A stretch of DNA of 41,630 nucleotides from Lingula anatina (taxonomy: Eukaryota > Brachiopoda > Lingulata > Lingulida > Lingulidae), in assembly GCF_001039355.2 (NCBI RefSeq), contig NW_019775642.1, positions 32,066 to 73,695 of the forward strand, given 5' to 3'. How positions within the stretch are numbered: position 1 is the stretch's first letter; the number at the start of each line of letters is the position of its first letter. The notes below the pieces were generated by a model. That model was given only the letters and a program-made list of their open reading frames with translations, ran no database searches and was not told where the DNA came from. Of the stretch, positions 1-14,336 are shown in pieces. The position numbers and the translations under genes were made by a program.

Positions 1-172
1 CTTTCGTGCTACTTAAACAAAATATGAGCGTAAGCCTACTCGTACCTATAGTAGTCTACATGTACATAACATGTCAGATTTGACACACACACCTCGACTA
101 ATTTTTTATTTTTTCAAGGAAAATAGTTAGCATTCGTGTTTTTCAAGCACTAGATGAAAAGAAAACACATAC

Positions 173-273
173 CTTTCAGTCAATTCACATTTGCATCCAG
201 ATGTTATGGCACCACATTCAAGTAAATTGCGTTTGAGTTGGTTCACTGTCAGCGACGCGTGCACACGCTCCAT
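173..273 (-). CDS. First coding exon of an unidentified protein with a SAP-like N-terminus
   Basis: The ATG at 273-271 opens 33 codons plus two bases, ending at a good donor (AG followed by GTATGTG at 172). The peptide contains SLTVNQLKRNLLECGAITSG followed by CKCELTE. This fits the SAP-motif pattern (hydrophobic-x-x-L-K-x-x-L...G-x-x-x-x-G-x-K-x-x-L), a helix-turn-helix DNA-binding element, though two Cys flank the Lys. The following exons would be left of the window. It lies where ZMYND10 intron 6 should be, so it is either a nested same-strand gene, a mobile-element gene start, or a sign that the ZMYND10 locus is interrupted. The family is not identified. Confidence 0.5.
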
Positions 274-589
274 GTTAAACTCTGGTGTAAAGCATTGAGC
301 GAGATTCTGCGAGACTTTAGAAGGACTGCTTTCACCCCCACGCCATCTAGCAGCATACCCTTAAAGCGGGTATTCCCCATTACGCGCACTTTTCTCTGAA
401 GCCACAGTGCAGAAAAGTACCATCATTTATCTAGTCTAAGAGATATATCTGTGAACACCTAGTGGGAAATTCAAATTAAAATCTGTTGCCCTGGTAGAGG
501 GTAGACCCTGCTTACACTGAGTGGTACATTCAGCTGGACCAGTCCACTTTAAGAGATCCTAAAATGTGGTTACACCACAGGGGGTTTAA

Positions 590-845
590 GACTGCATTCT
601 CATAAACCCATCATACTAGCTAGGTCGTTCTAACTTTGACAGGCTTTTCACTAAAGTGTTTTCAGTGTATAATCAGTTTAATTGACTGAGTGACTAGGGG
701 GTAATGGACTATAGTTAATTACCCTCTAGCAGCTTGGGTAGGTGTGCCAGTCATTTAAGCTGCTTACACTGAATGCAATTTAGTGAGAATCTTTGCAGAT
801 TTAGATCAATCCAGCTAGTATGATAGGTTTATGGGAAAGTTCCCT
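590..845. mobile_element. Tourist-like MITE, copy A
   Basis: Inverted ends: GACTGCATTCTCATAAACCC on the left against a right end reading AGCTAGTATGATAGGTTTAT then GGGAAAG. TAA precedes the left end; the right end is decayed, so no clear target duplication. It carries the family core AGTTAATTACCCTCTAGCAG (713-732) and the subterminal GCAATTTAGTGAGAATC motif. No coding capacity. Confidence 0.7.
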
Positions 846-1045
846 AGCTCCCTTTCACAAGTTTTCCACAAGTTCACTTCCTGCTGTTTAGTTACATTAA
901 TCAATAGGCTGTGCTGAGCATGATGACTGGGACTCTGTTTAGGTGACTTTCTCAGTAATTGCCAAACTGTAAAGTTATCAATCTCTCAAAGTGGACCAAT
1001 ACAGTGAAATGCACACCTTGATGTCAAACGGGCCCTATATTTTAC

Positions 1046-4622
<3,577 letters not shown>

Positions 4623-4879
4623 CTCCAATATTTTTTAAAATTTCTGAAGAATTCTAACATGCAATTTTGTTGCTACAACTGTTTGTAATTATTATTCTTA
4701 TTCCTAGACGGCAGTAAAATCCAAGGAAAGACAAAAGTAAAATAACAATTTGTTTTATGCCATATGTGATTGATGATACTAGATTGTAGTTAAAAACTTA
4801 ATGATTGCCACTATAAATCATGCAAAATATATTAAAACAGCAAATCAATTTTTGTCGCTTCAGTTTTTTTACAATGGGT

Positions 4880-5007
4880 CCTGTCTTACTTCTGCATCTC
4901 GAAAGATGGCGCTTCACTGGCGCACGCGGATTCGGTGGACGCATGCAAGTCTCTTTTGTGCTTTCACCTGTTAATCGATAAGTTCATCATTTTAAAAACA
5001 TGTAAAG
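4880..5007 (+). promoter_or_regulatory. Candidate divergent promoter and first non-coding exon opposite ZMYND10
   Basis: AAAGATGGCGC at 4902-4912 matches a YY1-type initiator/ATG element, typical of TATA-less promoters. It is followed by CpG-rich sequence and a strong plus-strand donor (AAAG then GTGAGT at 5008). The ATG in the motif opens only 22 codons, so a non-coding first exon is more likely than a coding one. It is about 280 bp from the ZMYND10 start codon in the opposite orientation. No downstream exons were identified. Confidence 0.35.
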
Positions 5008-5117
5008 GTGAGTCGGGTTGTTAGTGTCATGAAGTATATGAAAATAATACAAAATGATAACCGGACCAGACGAGACTGCTGTCGCATGCTACCCTCATAC
5101 CAGATGATCATATACAG

Positions 5118-5206
5118 TAAACTCCCCTAGCCTCAGTAGGTTGTGTATGTCTTCACTATTCACTAAAGACGCTTCATTCAGTGCCAACTGAGGCTAAGGG
5201 AGTTTA
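5118..5206. mobile_element. Small foldback element (about 89 bp)
   Basis: TAAACTCCCCTAGCCTCAGT at the left pairs with ACTGAGGCTAAGGGAGTTTA at the right, with one mismatch, leaving a loop of about 50 bp. It is flanked by TA-rich sequence. It looks like a minimal MITE or a solo hairpin. Confidence 0.6.
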
Positions 5207-5640
5207 TATACTAGTTTATGTTTTAGGTAATTTACATCTTTTGCTGCACTATTTCCCTATGTTTTAGGGAGGATGGTCTCCTTGCTGGAATTGTGAGCTC
5301 TCTTTTCAAAATCTAGTTAAGCGCACCCCTGCAAACTTGTTAATTCAAAACCTTTGAAATTTGATTAATGTATAGTATAGATATAGAGGATACAACAGTC
5401 ACACCAGCAAATAAAATAATTTACAAAATAATCTAACCAGAATGCTTAGACTTCAAGTGGCTAAGCAAAATAAGATTGATTTGACATGCTTTCATAATAT
5501 TTTAACCATTCAGACAGAAAAAAAAGTGATGAACAGAACAAGAAGTGATTTGCCTAAGCAGTAAAAAGCTTAAAACATTTCTCTTAAATTAGACGGGAAT
5601 TCGAACAAATAAAACAACGATATTTAAAGAACTCTAGGAC

Positions 5641-5660
5641 CCCCCCCCCCCCCCCCCCCC
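5641..5660. repeat. Poly-C tract (20 nt)
   Basis: An uninterrupted C20 run, followed by a duplicated short phrase (TTGGGTTAAAATAG, at about 5679 and 5702). Confidence 0.9.
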
Positions 5661-6017
5661 AATACTCCTATCGATGTATTGGGTTAAAATAGTCCCAGTA
5701 TTGGGTTAAAATAGCCCCACAATGAACGCTTAATGTTTTAATTTTCCTGTCCTACATGGCCATTAACAAATGTTAACAGGACAGATAATATTAAACTGAG
5801 TACACATAGTATAGTATCGGGTACCTGCCATGCTGTTGACACAGAAGATAATAAATACTGCGACTATCGCGTGTTTCCTTGCCTCCGGCTCTCTGCTATC
5901 TGTGGTGACATATATCAGTGCGTGGCCAGGAGAAATGTGTGGGAATGGATCAAAAATTAAATAAGAAAGCACGCTCTGTAGAAACTGTCTCAAGTGATGG
6001 GACCCCCTCCCCTCCCC

Positions 6018-6033
6018 CCTCTCTCTCTCTCTC

Positions 6034-6065
<32 letters not shown>
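6018..6065. repeat. (CT)n microsatellite
   Basis: CT repeat with one interruption (CTCACTCT). Long Arg-Glu or Ser-Leu reading frames across it are artefacts of the repeat. Confidence 0.95.
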
Positions 6066-6068
<3 letters not shown>

Positions 6069-7669
6069 CAGTGCTTTCAAAAAAGTCAAATAATACACAA
6101 AGGTAAATAAATGACATAAGAGAGGTTTCTGCAAGGCATTAATGATGAACTGCATAAAATATCCCAGACACTGGCGTGACAGACCACATGAACGCGATGG
6201 GCGTCTCTTTATAAATCATTCGGTAAAATGACTTGAAAATAGTGCGATATATTTCTGCGTTCAAATGTCAAAAGTGTTCACCGTGTCTAGAAAACGTGTC
6301 TCTGCCAGATTTTCCAAACATTACATTGGGTCTTAAACGAGTCGAATTAAATTTCGCCTTCAGCTTTCTGTATCAAGCTGTTAAAACCCGGTGGGCTATT
6401 TACATTAAACAACGCCTTTAAGAGGTTCTTTCTTTTGCGGTCTTTAAGCAAACATTTTTTACACACCTGTTACAAAGCACAGGTAATAAACTTGAAGCGT
6501 CACCAGTACCCCGCCTGGAATTTCATAAACAGCGCAGATAGGAGAGTAGACTTTGTGAACAATTGAACTTAATTACATACAATTAACTTCACACTCTGGG
6601 CCCCACCGGTAATTTCTCACTTGAAAATATAGGACTAGACTTTGTGATGTAACATTCTGGTCAGTTTATATTGTTTGGGGGGACCCCAAGCGTTACGTGT
6701 CAACACGCATACTGTTACTTCTGTATTAAAAAGTCCTCGAGTTGGAGGACTGTGCCATTACAATCAGTCAGAATTTCTAACCGCTTGAGCGGGCCCAGAC
6801 TGTCACAGACAAAAGGGGATAGACTCATGTTTGTCTCCCAACAGCACGTTCAAATGGACAAGCAAAATGGGAAAGGGTTTCGTTTATCGGTTGTTCAATA
6901 TGAGTGGCGTCGCCAAGCCAAAAGTTGGCAGTCGCTCCATTTTGATAAGGAGTCGAGTAGTTAAGACACTTGCAAATACAACATGAAGTTAAGTTGAATT
7001 TGGTTGAACTCTCACGGACAGTTTTTTGGTCCAGTGTTTTTGTCATATTCAGGTTAAAATAAAAATACTGAGCCATCCCACTAGAAGTTATACAGGCGAA
7101 AAAGAAATTTATGAGCTGCAATAAGCCAAAATCAAGTGGACAATGATAACGCAAGTTTGATAAATAAACAGGGTTAGTTATGAATAGAGTTGGTTTGTAG
7201 TCATAGGCCTCAGTGATAACTGAATGCTGTTTAATGGGGGTGTGCAGACATTAATGTTGTCTTTACTAATTAACTTTCACTGTATCCACGAATTGTGAAT
7301 GGACTGCGTTTTTAATATCCACAAACGGGAGTTGCAAATAAGACTTGGTCATTTAGATATATATCTCATATATTAAGCAAGTCTGCAATGGTAGTCTATT
7401 TAAATATATTGCTACATCGGTTTATAATATATTTTCAGCATTACAATGGCATATGCAGCATAACTTCGGTCTAAATAAATATTAACTTTTACACAAAAAA
7501 ATTAAAGTTTTCTTTGATCCAAGCTCAAGCAGTGGTAGTCCAGTTAAAATAGTGTGCTTGTTTTATAACAAGAAAGCCGTTAATATTTCTGGCCTATGGT
7601 TACATCACATAAAACAACTAAGGCTTTGTTATGAAGTGAAGTAGACTTAATTTTGTCTTAGATATTAGA
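6066..7669. other. No confident gene
   Basis: AT-rich sequence without recognisable exons or strong repeats. The only notable item is a plus-strand reading frame with a RING-like Cys-x-His-x2-Cys-x2-Cys motif at about 6697-6723, discussed among the findings. Confidence 0.5.
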
Positions 7670-8368
7670 TCAATTTTCGAGCTGAGATTTCTTTTGTGAA
7701 ACAAGACCTTGAACTCTCTTTAGCATGCTACGTGGACTGTTAACCAACGTGTACCGTACAACGAGAGGCCCGACTAGTTTATTAAAAACAAACACAAGGG
7801 TCTCAGCACTTACAATAGAAACTTTACTAGGTTCATTCTCTGTCGTGGTTACTAAAATGCAAGCTGAATACTTAAACGATGTCTCGAGCACTTCTTCCTG
7901 TGATTTAAATCCATGATATTTTGACGGTGAAATACACAAAAACTTACTACATCAGTCATCTTTTCCTTTCGAGGTCCATCATCAGAAATAAAGCCACATT
8001 ATCACGAGGACTTACTCGCTATCGTAACAGACTAGAACTAGTTTATATTGGTTGTGACTATATTAAATCTAGAATATAAAACTCATGTGTTGTGAAAGTT
8101 ACGACGCCCAGGTGGCACATTGAACTTATCTAACCCCATACTCTTTCAAACCAACCTGTTGATTTCATTACTCCGGCACATGGGATGGAAATGAGGTCAC
8201 GAAAATTGCGTACATTTCACTTGTAGATTTCAACGTTCAAGTGGACCTATCTCAGTAACACTTCACTACAGAACGTCCTTAGCTGCGTCCAAAAAATACC
8301 CAGAGATCAGTCAACTTACCTACAGACAGGAAGCCGAGGAATGAGAGGGCAAATACGAGAGATTTCAT
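7670..8368 (-). CDS. Tentative two-exon small secreted protein gene
   Basis: The ATG at 8368 starts MKSLVFALSFLGFLSV, a textbook signal peptide, ending at overlapping donors GTAGGT (8323) and GTAAGT (8319). A downstream open frame enters after an acceptor-like ATTTAAATCACAG and runs from 7897 to the TGA at 7672-7670 (EEVLETSFKYSACILV ... SQKKSQLEN). With the first donor both parts are phase 0 and would give a protein of about 90 residues. A good internal donor in the second part (GTAAGT after KVSI) offers another structure. The family is not recognised, and an intermediate exon may be missing. The signal peptide exon is the better-supported half. Confidence 0.3.
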
Positions 8369-8473
8369 GATGATTATCAAGGTGATGCTGGCAGTCGCAG
8401 TCGCAGCACTAGCGTCTCTCTCCAGTCAGTTGTTCTCGTTAAGAGTCGCAGTGGGTCAACTTGCAAATTTGAA

Positions 8474-8481
8474 TGACGTCA
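8474..8481. promoter_or_regulatory. Perfect CRE palindrome
   Basis: TGACGTCA, the consensus CREB/ATF site. It lies about 105 bp upstream of the minus-strand signal-peptide ATG at 8368, in a locally CpG-rich segment with a weak TATA-like ATATAAC on the minus strand near 8560-8567. It supports a promoter there but does not prove one. Confidence 0.35.
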
Positions 8482-9267
8482 TCCAGGGGTCATGCTGCAC
8501 CCGTCCCGGTTCCGCTAAGAAGCGCCGCGTCACCGGTGGATGTGACACTTATCCCGTGCAAGTTATATGAGAGAATTTCAGTTTGTAGAAATGTTGTCGG
8601 GTTGTGTTGGGATGTGGCTAGTGTTGGATCTTTCCAGCATGAAGTATTTTGTCTAACATGGGAGAATTTGCGGTTTACGATACAGTGCTTCCATTAACAG
8701 TTTGAAAGCCACACAATGATGAGTGTTACACCTTTAAAGATTTCAATATTCCTGGATATTTTCCCTTTTTCTCCGTATACCAAATCCAAAACCGTTATCA
8801 GTATTACTATCCATAAAGAAGTTTCTGAGTTTCTAATTTTTGAGGCACTATCATAATAGAGATAGCCACTGAATTTCTCTGGTGACGTTGGAAATGAGAA
8901 AATTTCGAGTCAAAAACAAGGGTTGGATGGAAAAACCTTGGTACTGAAATTTCTAGAAATTCCATAATTTTTTCGCAATGTTAACGGCCAACGCGCATTG
9001 TAGGCCTATGCCATTTGATATCAGGAAACCATGGCTTCAAACCCAATCTTTACATTTACTTTGACAAGAAACGACTGAAAAAATGAAAACATGGTTTGAC
9101 TGATCAACCCCCAGAGACTATTTATAATTTTTCAACTTCTATAGCAATGTGGTTTTTATAAATTAACTTTTCATCGAATTATAGTTCTGTAGGCTAAATT
9201 TAGGCGCTGTGGTTATTAAACCTTTATACATATACACCATGTATCAGGGCCCTCCATTGATATAGAG

Positions 9268-9303
9268 CTAAGATCTAATAAACGGATATATTAGATCTTA
9301 GTA
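9268..9303. repeat. Perfect hairpin
   Basis: CTAAGATCTAATA and TATTAGATCTTAG pair across a short spacer. The sequence is AT-rich and may be the remnant of a foldback element. Confidence 0.6.
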
Positions 9304-9594
9304 TAGAGTACTAGTATATACACGAGAAGCGAGGGAGATGATACTGAGTTTTAAAGGAATAAAAAAAGAAATTGTTAAATAGATAAACGAAATGAAATGA
9401 ATTGATTAAAGAATACAAACGCTAATTTTTTTAAATGTCATATCCTATAGACAACTTTTTGTCAAGTGAAAGCTCCACTTCCGGTGATGTGATAAGCTTG
9501 GTTTCTTCAATTCATTGTGTTAGTTGTGTCAAAAATTTGGAATGTGTTCTCCTCCATCGTGGAACTCGGAATGAAGGTTCGTGCTTCATTTCGT

Positions 9595-9685
9595 CAAGGA
9601 GTTATAACTCCTTGATTTCGTTCAAAGAATGTCATTTTTTCTTCAGTCAGCAGCTAATATTGAGATGTTGACTGAAGAAAAAATA
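9595..9685. repeat. Two adjacent inverted repeats
   Basis: CAAGGAGTTATAACTCCTTG is a perfect 20-bp palindrome (9595-9614). Next to it, ATTTTTTCTTCAGTCAGCA pairs with a block ending GACTGAAGAAAAAAT across a loop of about 17 bp. No gene is evident. Confidence 0.55.
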
Positions 9686-10021
9686 CATCATTCTTATAAC
9701 ATAACACAGCTAATGAAATTCTTCTCTGACTTCATTTCGTTCACTGTGAATCAATATTTCTATTCTTTCGTGAGAACTTTTCTGATAATTGACTTAGACA
9801 GATGTCGGAAAAGGCGGATATGAGACACACGGAAGCGTGTACCCCATACTTCAAAATACCACATTCTGTAAAAAAAAAAAAAAGAAAATCTGCTGATTTT
9901 TTCTTACTTTGTCATTTTTGTTGACTAGGAAATACACTGGCTGCGTTCTGGTTGCATGGATAAGGCGTCGTAGGTCTACTTCAAGGACGAAGTAGAGAAT
10001 CTGGAAATTCATTAACTTATT

Positions 10022-10068
10022 ATGGTGTGTGTGTGTGTGTGTGTGAAGTAGGCGGGGGGGGGGGGGGG
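10022..10068. repeat. (GT)n and poly-G microsatellites
   Basis: A GT run is followed by AAGTAGGC and a G run of about 17. The equivalent in copy 2 (13621-13683) has a much longer GT run and a shorter G run. Confidence 0.95.
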
Positions 10069-10177
10069 GCGCAATGGTAGCATAGCTCAGCCATCACACT
10101 TGCTTACATCAGTCACATCATTGAGAATTCACCAAAAATGGCTGAGGCTAGGAAAAATTGAAATAACGCGCTTATAG

Positions 10178-10324
10178 TTTCACGGTAGCTTCAATTACAT
10201 TGGATTGAATCATAGTATAGCATGATATGCACTGTGTGCCGATAATAGTTTTCACGCCATTTCACGATAGCTTCCATTACATTGTATTGGATCATAGTAT
10301 AACATGATATGCACTGTCTACCGA
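10178..10324. repeat. Local tandem duplication, 82-bp period
   Basis: TTTCACGGTAGCTTCAATTA... and TTTCACGATAGCTTCCATTA... continue in parallel through CATGATATGCACTGT. Also present in the second large copy (about 13793-13940). Confidence 0.8.
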
Positions 10325-10547
10325 TCTTCATATAAAGCAAGCTAGTTTTTCGTACATATATTTATGCACACTTTTTAAAGTTAAAATGAAATAGACCGAG
10401 TATGGTCAATGTAAGGTGGGCCTGGTTTTTAGTAATTTGAACAGTTGAGCTCCGTCCTACATTTTGACCCACTTACATCTAGCTACCCTAACCTGTATGA
10501 ACGTAAAGGAGGGCAGAGTCTCTGCTATGCGGATCCTCAAGTTCCCC

Positions 10548-10735
10548 AAACCGGTGTGACAGGAATGGTAGTCCTAGGAATGGAAGTCTGGGGTCCCATA
10601 TGATTAGCACAGGTTATGGTTAGTTGGGGTGTTGGGTTTAGTACATGTATACGGGACGAATGTCACCTACAGGTATAAGAAGTAATGGAAAACGGATTCC
10701 TAGCCGACTTCTATTCCTGTCACACCAGCATTTCC
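10548..10735. mobile_element. MITE of the GTGTGACAGGAATGG family, copy 1
   Basis: The left end CCGGTGTGACAGGAATGG pairs with the right end CTATTCCTGTCACACCAG. The interior contains CCCATATGATTAGCACAGGT and TATGGTTAGTTGGGGTGTTG. A related copy at 22220-22398 and the tandem-copy version at 14163-14336 share ends and interior. Confidence 0.7.
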
Positions 10736-12384
10736 TGTAGGGTAAAGCATCAATTTAATCAAAAGTTAATCAAAACCTTGCAATTGATTCTATATCCACA
10801 CGTCAGTGTTTGGAGTATTGTTCTCTGACACCGACTTGATTACAATTATAATTCCTGTCGTCACCCACGCCGCCTCTGGTTCGTTTTAGCTGAAAGCAGT
10901 GTGAGACCTACTACTCTGTGATAAATAACAGGAAGAGAGTGAGACGAGAACATTTTTGCCTTTTCTTTTTTAACTGTCTTTCATTTTTGTGTATAATATC
11001 TCTTATATTTCATTGAATTTCATTTTAACTAATATTATTTCATTTCATTTTATCACATTTTATTTTATCTCATATCAATTGTTGCTCAGGGATATTGATA
11101 ATAGCGAGTTGTTAATAATAAATCAATATCGGAGACGAAAATTTAAAAAGTCTTGGAGACGAGATAAAAAAAACTGATAAGTAACTCAGCCTTTCCAGGT
11201 TGCGACTCGAAAGCTTAAAAAAAACCTCCAGGCACCATCATAGCAGTTTGGTTGCAAATGATTATTTTCCATTTTTGTGTCCCTGGATAAAGCGCCGAGC
11301 ACAATGAGCTTTGAGATCGAGGGACAACATGACCAACGACAAGCAAAATCAATTTTTGTTTCCCGGAGTTTTTACCATTTGCGGATACAGGCCTTAAAAA
11401 AACGCTTCCCTTTATTAAAAAAAAATGCTTCTTTGGGGAAATTCTGACGTAATTCTATAAACATAATGCAGATTTTCTTCCCTTTGAGAAACAAGGGACC
11501 CGAATCCCCGCTTTAGTTTATGAAAAGAGGACAGGCTGTGGCTCGTCTGCCAAAAGAACAAGCAAATAATTTACACGAGGAAAAGCGGGATTATATCCAA
11601 GTATTATATCTGTATACTCCCCCCCAAATTTCCGTTATTATTGCTGCTCTCTAGGTTGGACTTCTGCCTCTGGCTTTAATCATTTACAGCGGTGTTCAAT
11701 TTTCAAGATTTTCAAAATATAATAAATAATTGATAGAATTTGCACATTTTATACAAATGTTTCGTCGCGAATTTTAATTTAATTAAGTTGTCAACTTCCA
11801 TCGTGAAAGAAAAAAGATGAATACAGAAACGTATATTCTTCAGCAGTCACGGCAATTGCAGAGTTACCTACACGTGCACACCTAAAACGACCTTCAACTG
11901 ACCTTCAAATCAACTGTTCAATCAGGTAGGCCTACTAGTAATGTGTCAGGGACGCAAAGCCTGGTTCAAAATAAGACGTGGCAGTGACGGAAACTTCAAA
12001 AGGATTAATTTATTTTGTGTTGTCTCTCACCATATAAATCACGTTATCTAACAACAGGATATTGAAATTTCCCAAATCTTAAGTATCATTCCTCGCAGGA
12101 GCCCAATACCAACTCTGTCACAAACCTGATGAGTAATTACATGAATGTTATGCAACTTTACTTGCAGCATAGTGAATCCTTATTTCACATACAAAAAATA
12201 TTTAAATGTCAGATGACGTCAATTGCGCCATTTACGATAGTACAGTTGTTTTAAGACACTAGTTTATCTTATGCATAACGTTACTTGGAAAGATACATAG
12301 TCTCTGAAAAAAAAAATGCATTTAAGAAAGAAAGCTCCATCCACGTTTGATTTCTAGTTCTTAATAACAGCTGCTTCTATAAGC

Positions 12385-12945
12385 AATGTTCAGGCCTACC
12401 CAACTACCAGACTCGGCAACGAACGATCCTGAATTCACCAGTAGATCGGACCATACTACTAGTTTTCAAGGTGTGCGTCAGTACGCTCTTGGAAGTATTA
12501 CACCCCATTTCCATAGATTTTTAGATCGATCTATCCCTGTGGGGAGTCTCACTAGATTACTGTCAGCTTGGCCAGCTTAGGCGTCTGTCCCGCCTACTAA
12601 AAGCTGTAAGGGGATAATTAACTATGGTGCCCGCTCGGCTGACTGCAATTTAGCGTGAACCCCCAGGGAGTTAGGTCGATCTAAAACTTAATCTTTAGAT
12701 CGATCTAAATCTCTGGGAAAGCACCCCTAGACGCGACACCGCTCTTGCCTAGTACGCGATGTGATAGCGACTATTCTGAGCGGGGTTGGAAAGTAGTGCA
12801 TATCATCTCAAAATTTACTCCGAGGTATGATACTGTGAAATACGTACTGACACACACCTTGAAAACGGGTAGTGTGGTCCGATCTACCGGTAAATTCGGG
12901 ATCATTCGGTGTCGAGTATGGTGGTAGGGTAGGCCTACATGTAGT
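12385..12945. mobile_element. Foldback element with about 110-bp arms, carrying a nested MITE
   Basis: The left arm runs from CAGGCCTACCCAACTACCAG through TTTTCAAGGTGTGCGTCAGT. The right arm, read on the minus strand, runs from GTAGGCCTACCCTACCACCA through TTTTCAAGGTGTGTGTCAGT. Both contain GTAGATCGGACCA-like sequence. A Tourist-like MITE (12508-12728) interrupts the centre. A short related copy lies at 24905-25080. Confidence 0.75.
12508..12728. mobile_element. Tourist-like MITE, copy B (nested)
   Basis: Ends ATTTCCATAGATTTTTAGAT and, read on the minus strand, CTTTCCCAGAGATTTAGATC. TTA flanks the left side and CTA the right; the second large copy has TTA on the right, so the original target duplication was TTA. 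It contains the core AAGCTGTAAGGGGATAATTA. Confidence 0.75.
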
Positions 12946-13428
12946 TACCGAAATGCTAAGAGACAGAGCTGCGTTTTCAGTCGTCTATCTCACACTCGCG
13001 TCTCAGTAGGTGTACTTCATCCAGGGAAGAGGTGGGGAATACCCTCTTGGTTTACCAATCGCCAATATTAAAACAACTCAATCAGCAAGAATTGAAAGCA
13101 ATTAGTCTTTGACCAAAATTACTGTAACTCGAATGCTATAGTCCCAAGAATCACGCAGATTTGGGAGGGTAAATCACACATCACGCTTTAAAAATTCACA
13201 CCAATCACGTGGATCAGTGAAATCCCATAATCACGTTGTACTCCAGTATTTGGTTTCTAAAAACGTATCACACTTTTACATGTAAAAAGTAAGACAAATC
13301 AAGCGGAACGCAGAAGGTCGAATACAGAGGCAGATTCCTATATTTTACTAGTGATGAAAATCGCTCCACACTTGTGTTGATATATATATTTACTGTATTT
13401 TGATATTGTAATTTGGGGTCTATACACG

Positions 13429-13431
<3 letters not shown>

Positions 13432-13472
<41 letters not shown>

Positions 13473-13523
13473 AAAATATCACTTGTGCCAACTCTTTGTG
13501 TGTGTGTGGGGGGGGGGGGGGGG
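13432..13523. repeat. (GT)n and poly-G microsatellites
   Basis: About 19 GT units, a 30-bp unique spacer, then (GT)n and a G run. The copy-2 counterpart is at 16796-16876 with shorter runs. Confidence 0.9.
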
Positions 13524-13568
13524 GGTCTGTAAACGTTAACTTTCACAAATATACAACAAATACAAAAA

Positions 13569-13569
13569 N
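13569..13569. other. Ambiguous base N at the tandem-repeat junction
   Basis: A single N sits exactly between the two 3.6-kb copies. This suggests a join made during assembly. Confidence 0.9.
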
Positions 13570-13620
13570 GTGCTACTTCAAGGACGAAGTAGAGAATCTG
13601 GAAATTCATTAACTTATTAT

Positions 13621-13664
<44 letters not shown>

Positions 13665-13683
13665 GTAGGCGGGGGGGGGGGGG
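13621..13683. repeat. (GT)n and poly-G microsatellites in tandem copy 2
   Basis: About 20 GT units, AAGTAGGC, then a G run. Length differs from the copy-1 locus at 10022-10068. Confidence 0.95.
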
Positions 13684-14162
13684 CGCAATGGTAGCATAGC
13701 TCAGCCATCACACTTGCTTACATCAGTCACATCATTGAGAATTCACCAAAAATGGCTGAGGGTAGGAAAAATTGAAATAACGCGCTTATAGTTTCACGGT
13801 AGCTTCAATTACATTGGATTAAATCATAGTATACCATGATATGCACTGTGTGCCGATAATAGTTTTCACGCCATTTCACGATAGCTTCCATTACATTGTA
13901 TTGGATCATAGTATAGCATGATATGCACTGTCTGCCGATCTTCATATAATCAAGCTAGTTTTTCGTACATATATTTATGCACACTTTTCAAAGTTAAAAT
14001 GAAATAGACCGAGTATGGTCAATGTAAGGTGGGCCTGGTTTTTAGTAATTTGAACAGTTGAGCTCCGTCCTACATTTTGACCCACTTACATCTAGCTACC
14101 CTAACCTGTATGAACGTAAAGGAGGGGAGAGTCTCGGCTATGCGGATCCCCTGGTTCCCCAA

Positions 14163-14336
14163 GCCGGTGTGACAGGAATGGAAGTCTGGAGTCCCATATG
14201 ATTAGCACAGGTTATGGTTAGTTGGGGTGTTGGGTTTAGTACATGTATACGGGACGAATGTCACCTACAGGTATAAGAAGTAATGGAAAACGGATTCCTA
14301 GCGGACTTCTATTCCTGTCACACCAGCATTTCCTGT
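14163..14336. mobile_element. MITE of the GTGTGACAGGAATGG family, tandem-repeat copy
   Basis: Counterpart of the 10548-10735 element in the second large copy. It lacks a 16-bp repeated phrase (GGAATGGTAGTCCTA-like) near the left end. Confidence 0.7.

Larger units (their letters stand above)
9976..13568. repeat. Large tandem direct repeat, copy 1 (about 3.6 kb)
   Basis: Begins CTACTTCAAGGACGAAGTAG and ends ACAACAAATACAAAAA immediately before an N. The same sequence, nearly identical by eye, recurs at 13573-16926. Copy 1 contains all of the nested foldback/MITE composite that is partly deleted in copy 2. No recognisable gene; the small open frames (for example 10989-11177, conserved in both copies) are AT-rich and have no recognisable domain. 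Confidence 0.9.

Noticed and set aside
5763-6155. 130-codon minus-strand frame with an Arg-Glu/Ser run
   Set aside because: Most of it is translation of a CT microsatellite; no domain or complete exon structure.
10989-11177. 62-codon frame present in both large repeat copies
   Set aside because: Identity simply follows from the recent duplication; composition is AT-rich and no domain is seen.
13268-13711. 147-codon minus-strand frame rich in Thr-His and Pro
   Set aside because: Generated by GT and poly-G repeats and crosses an N at the repeat junction.
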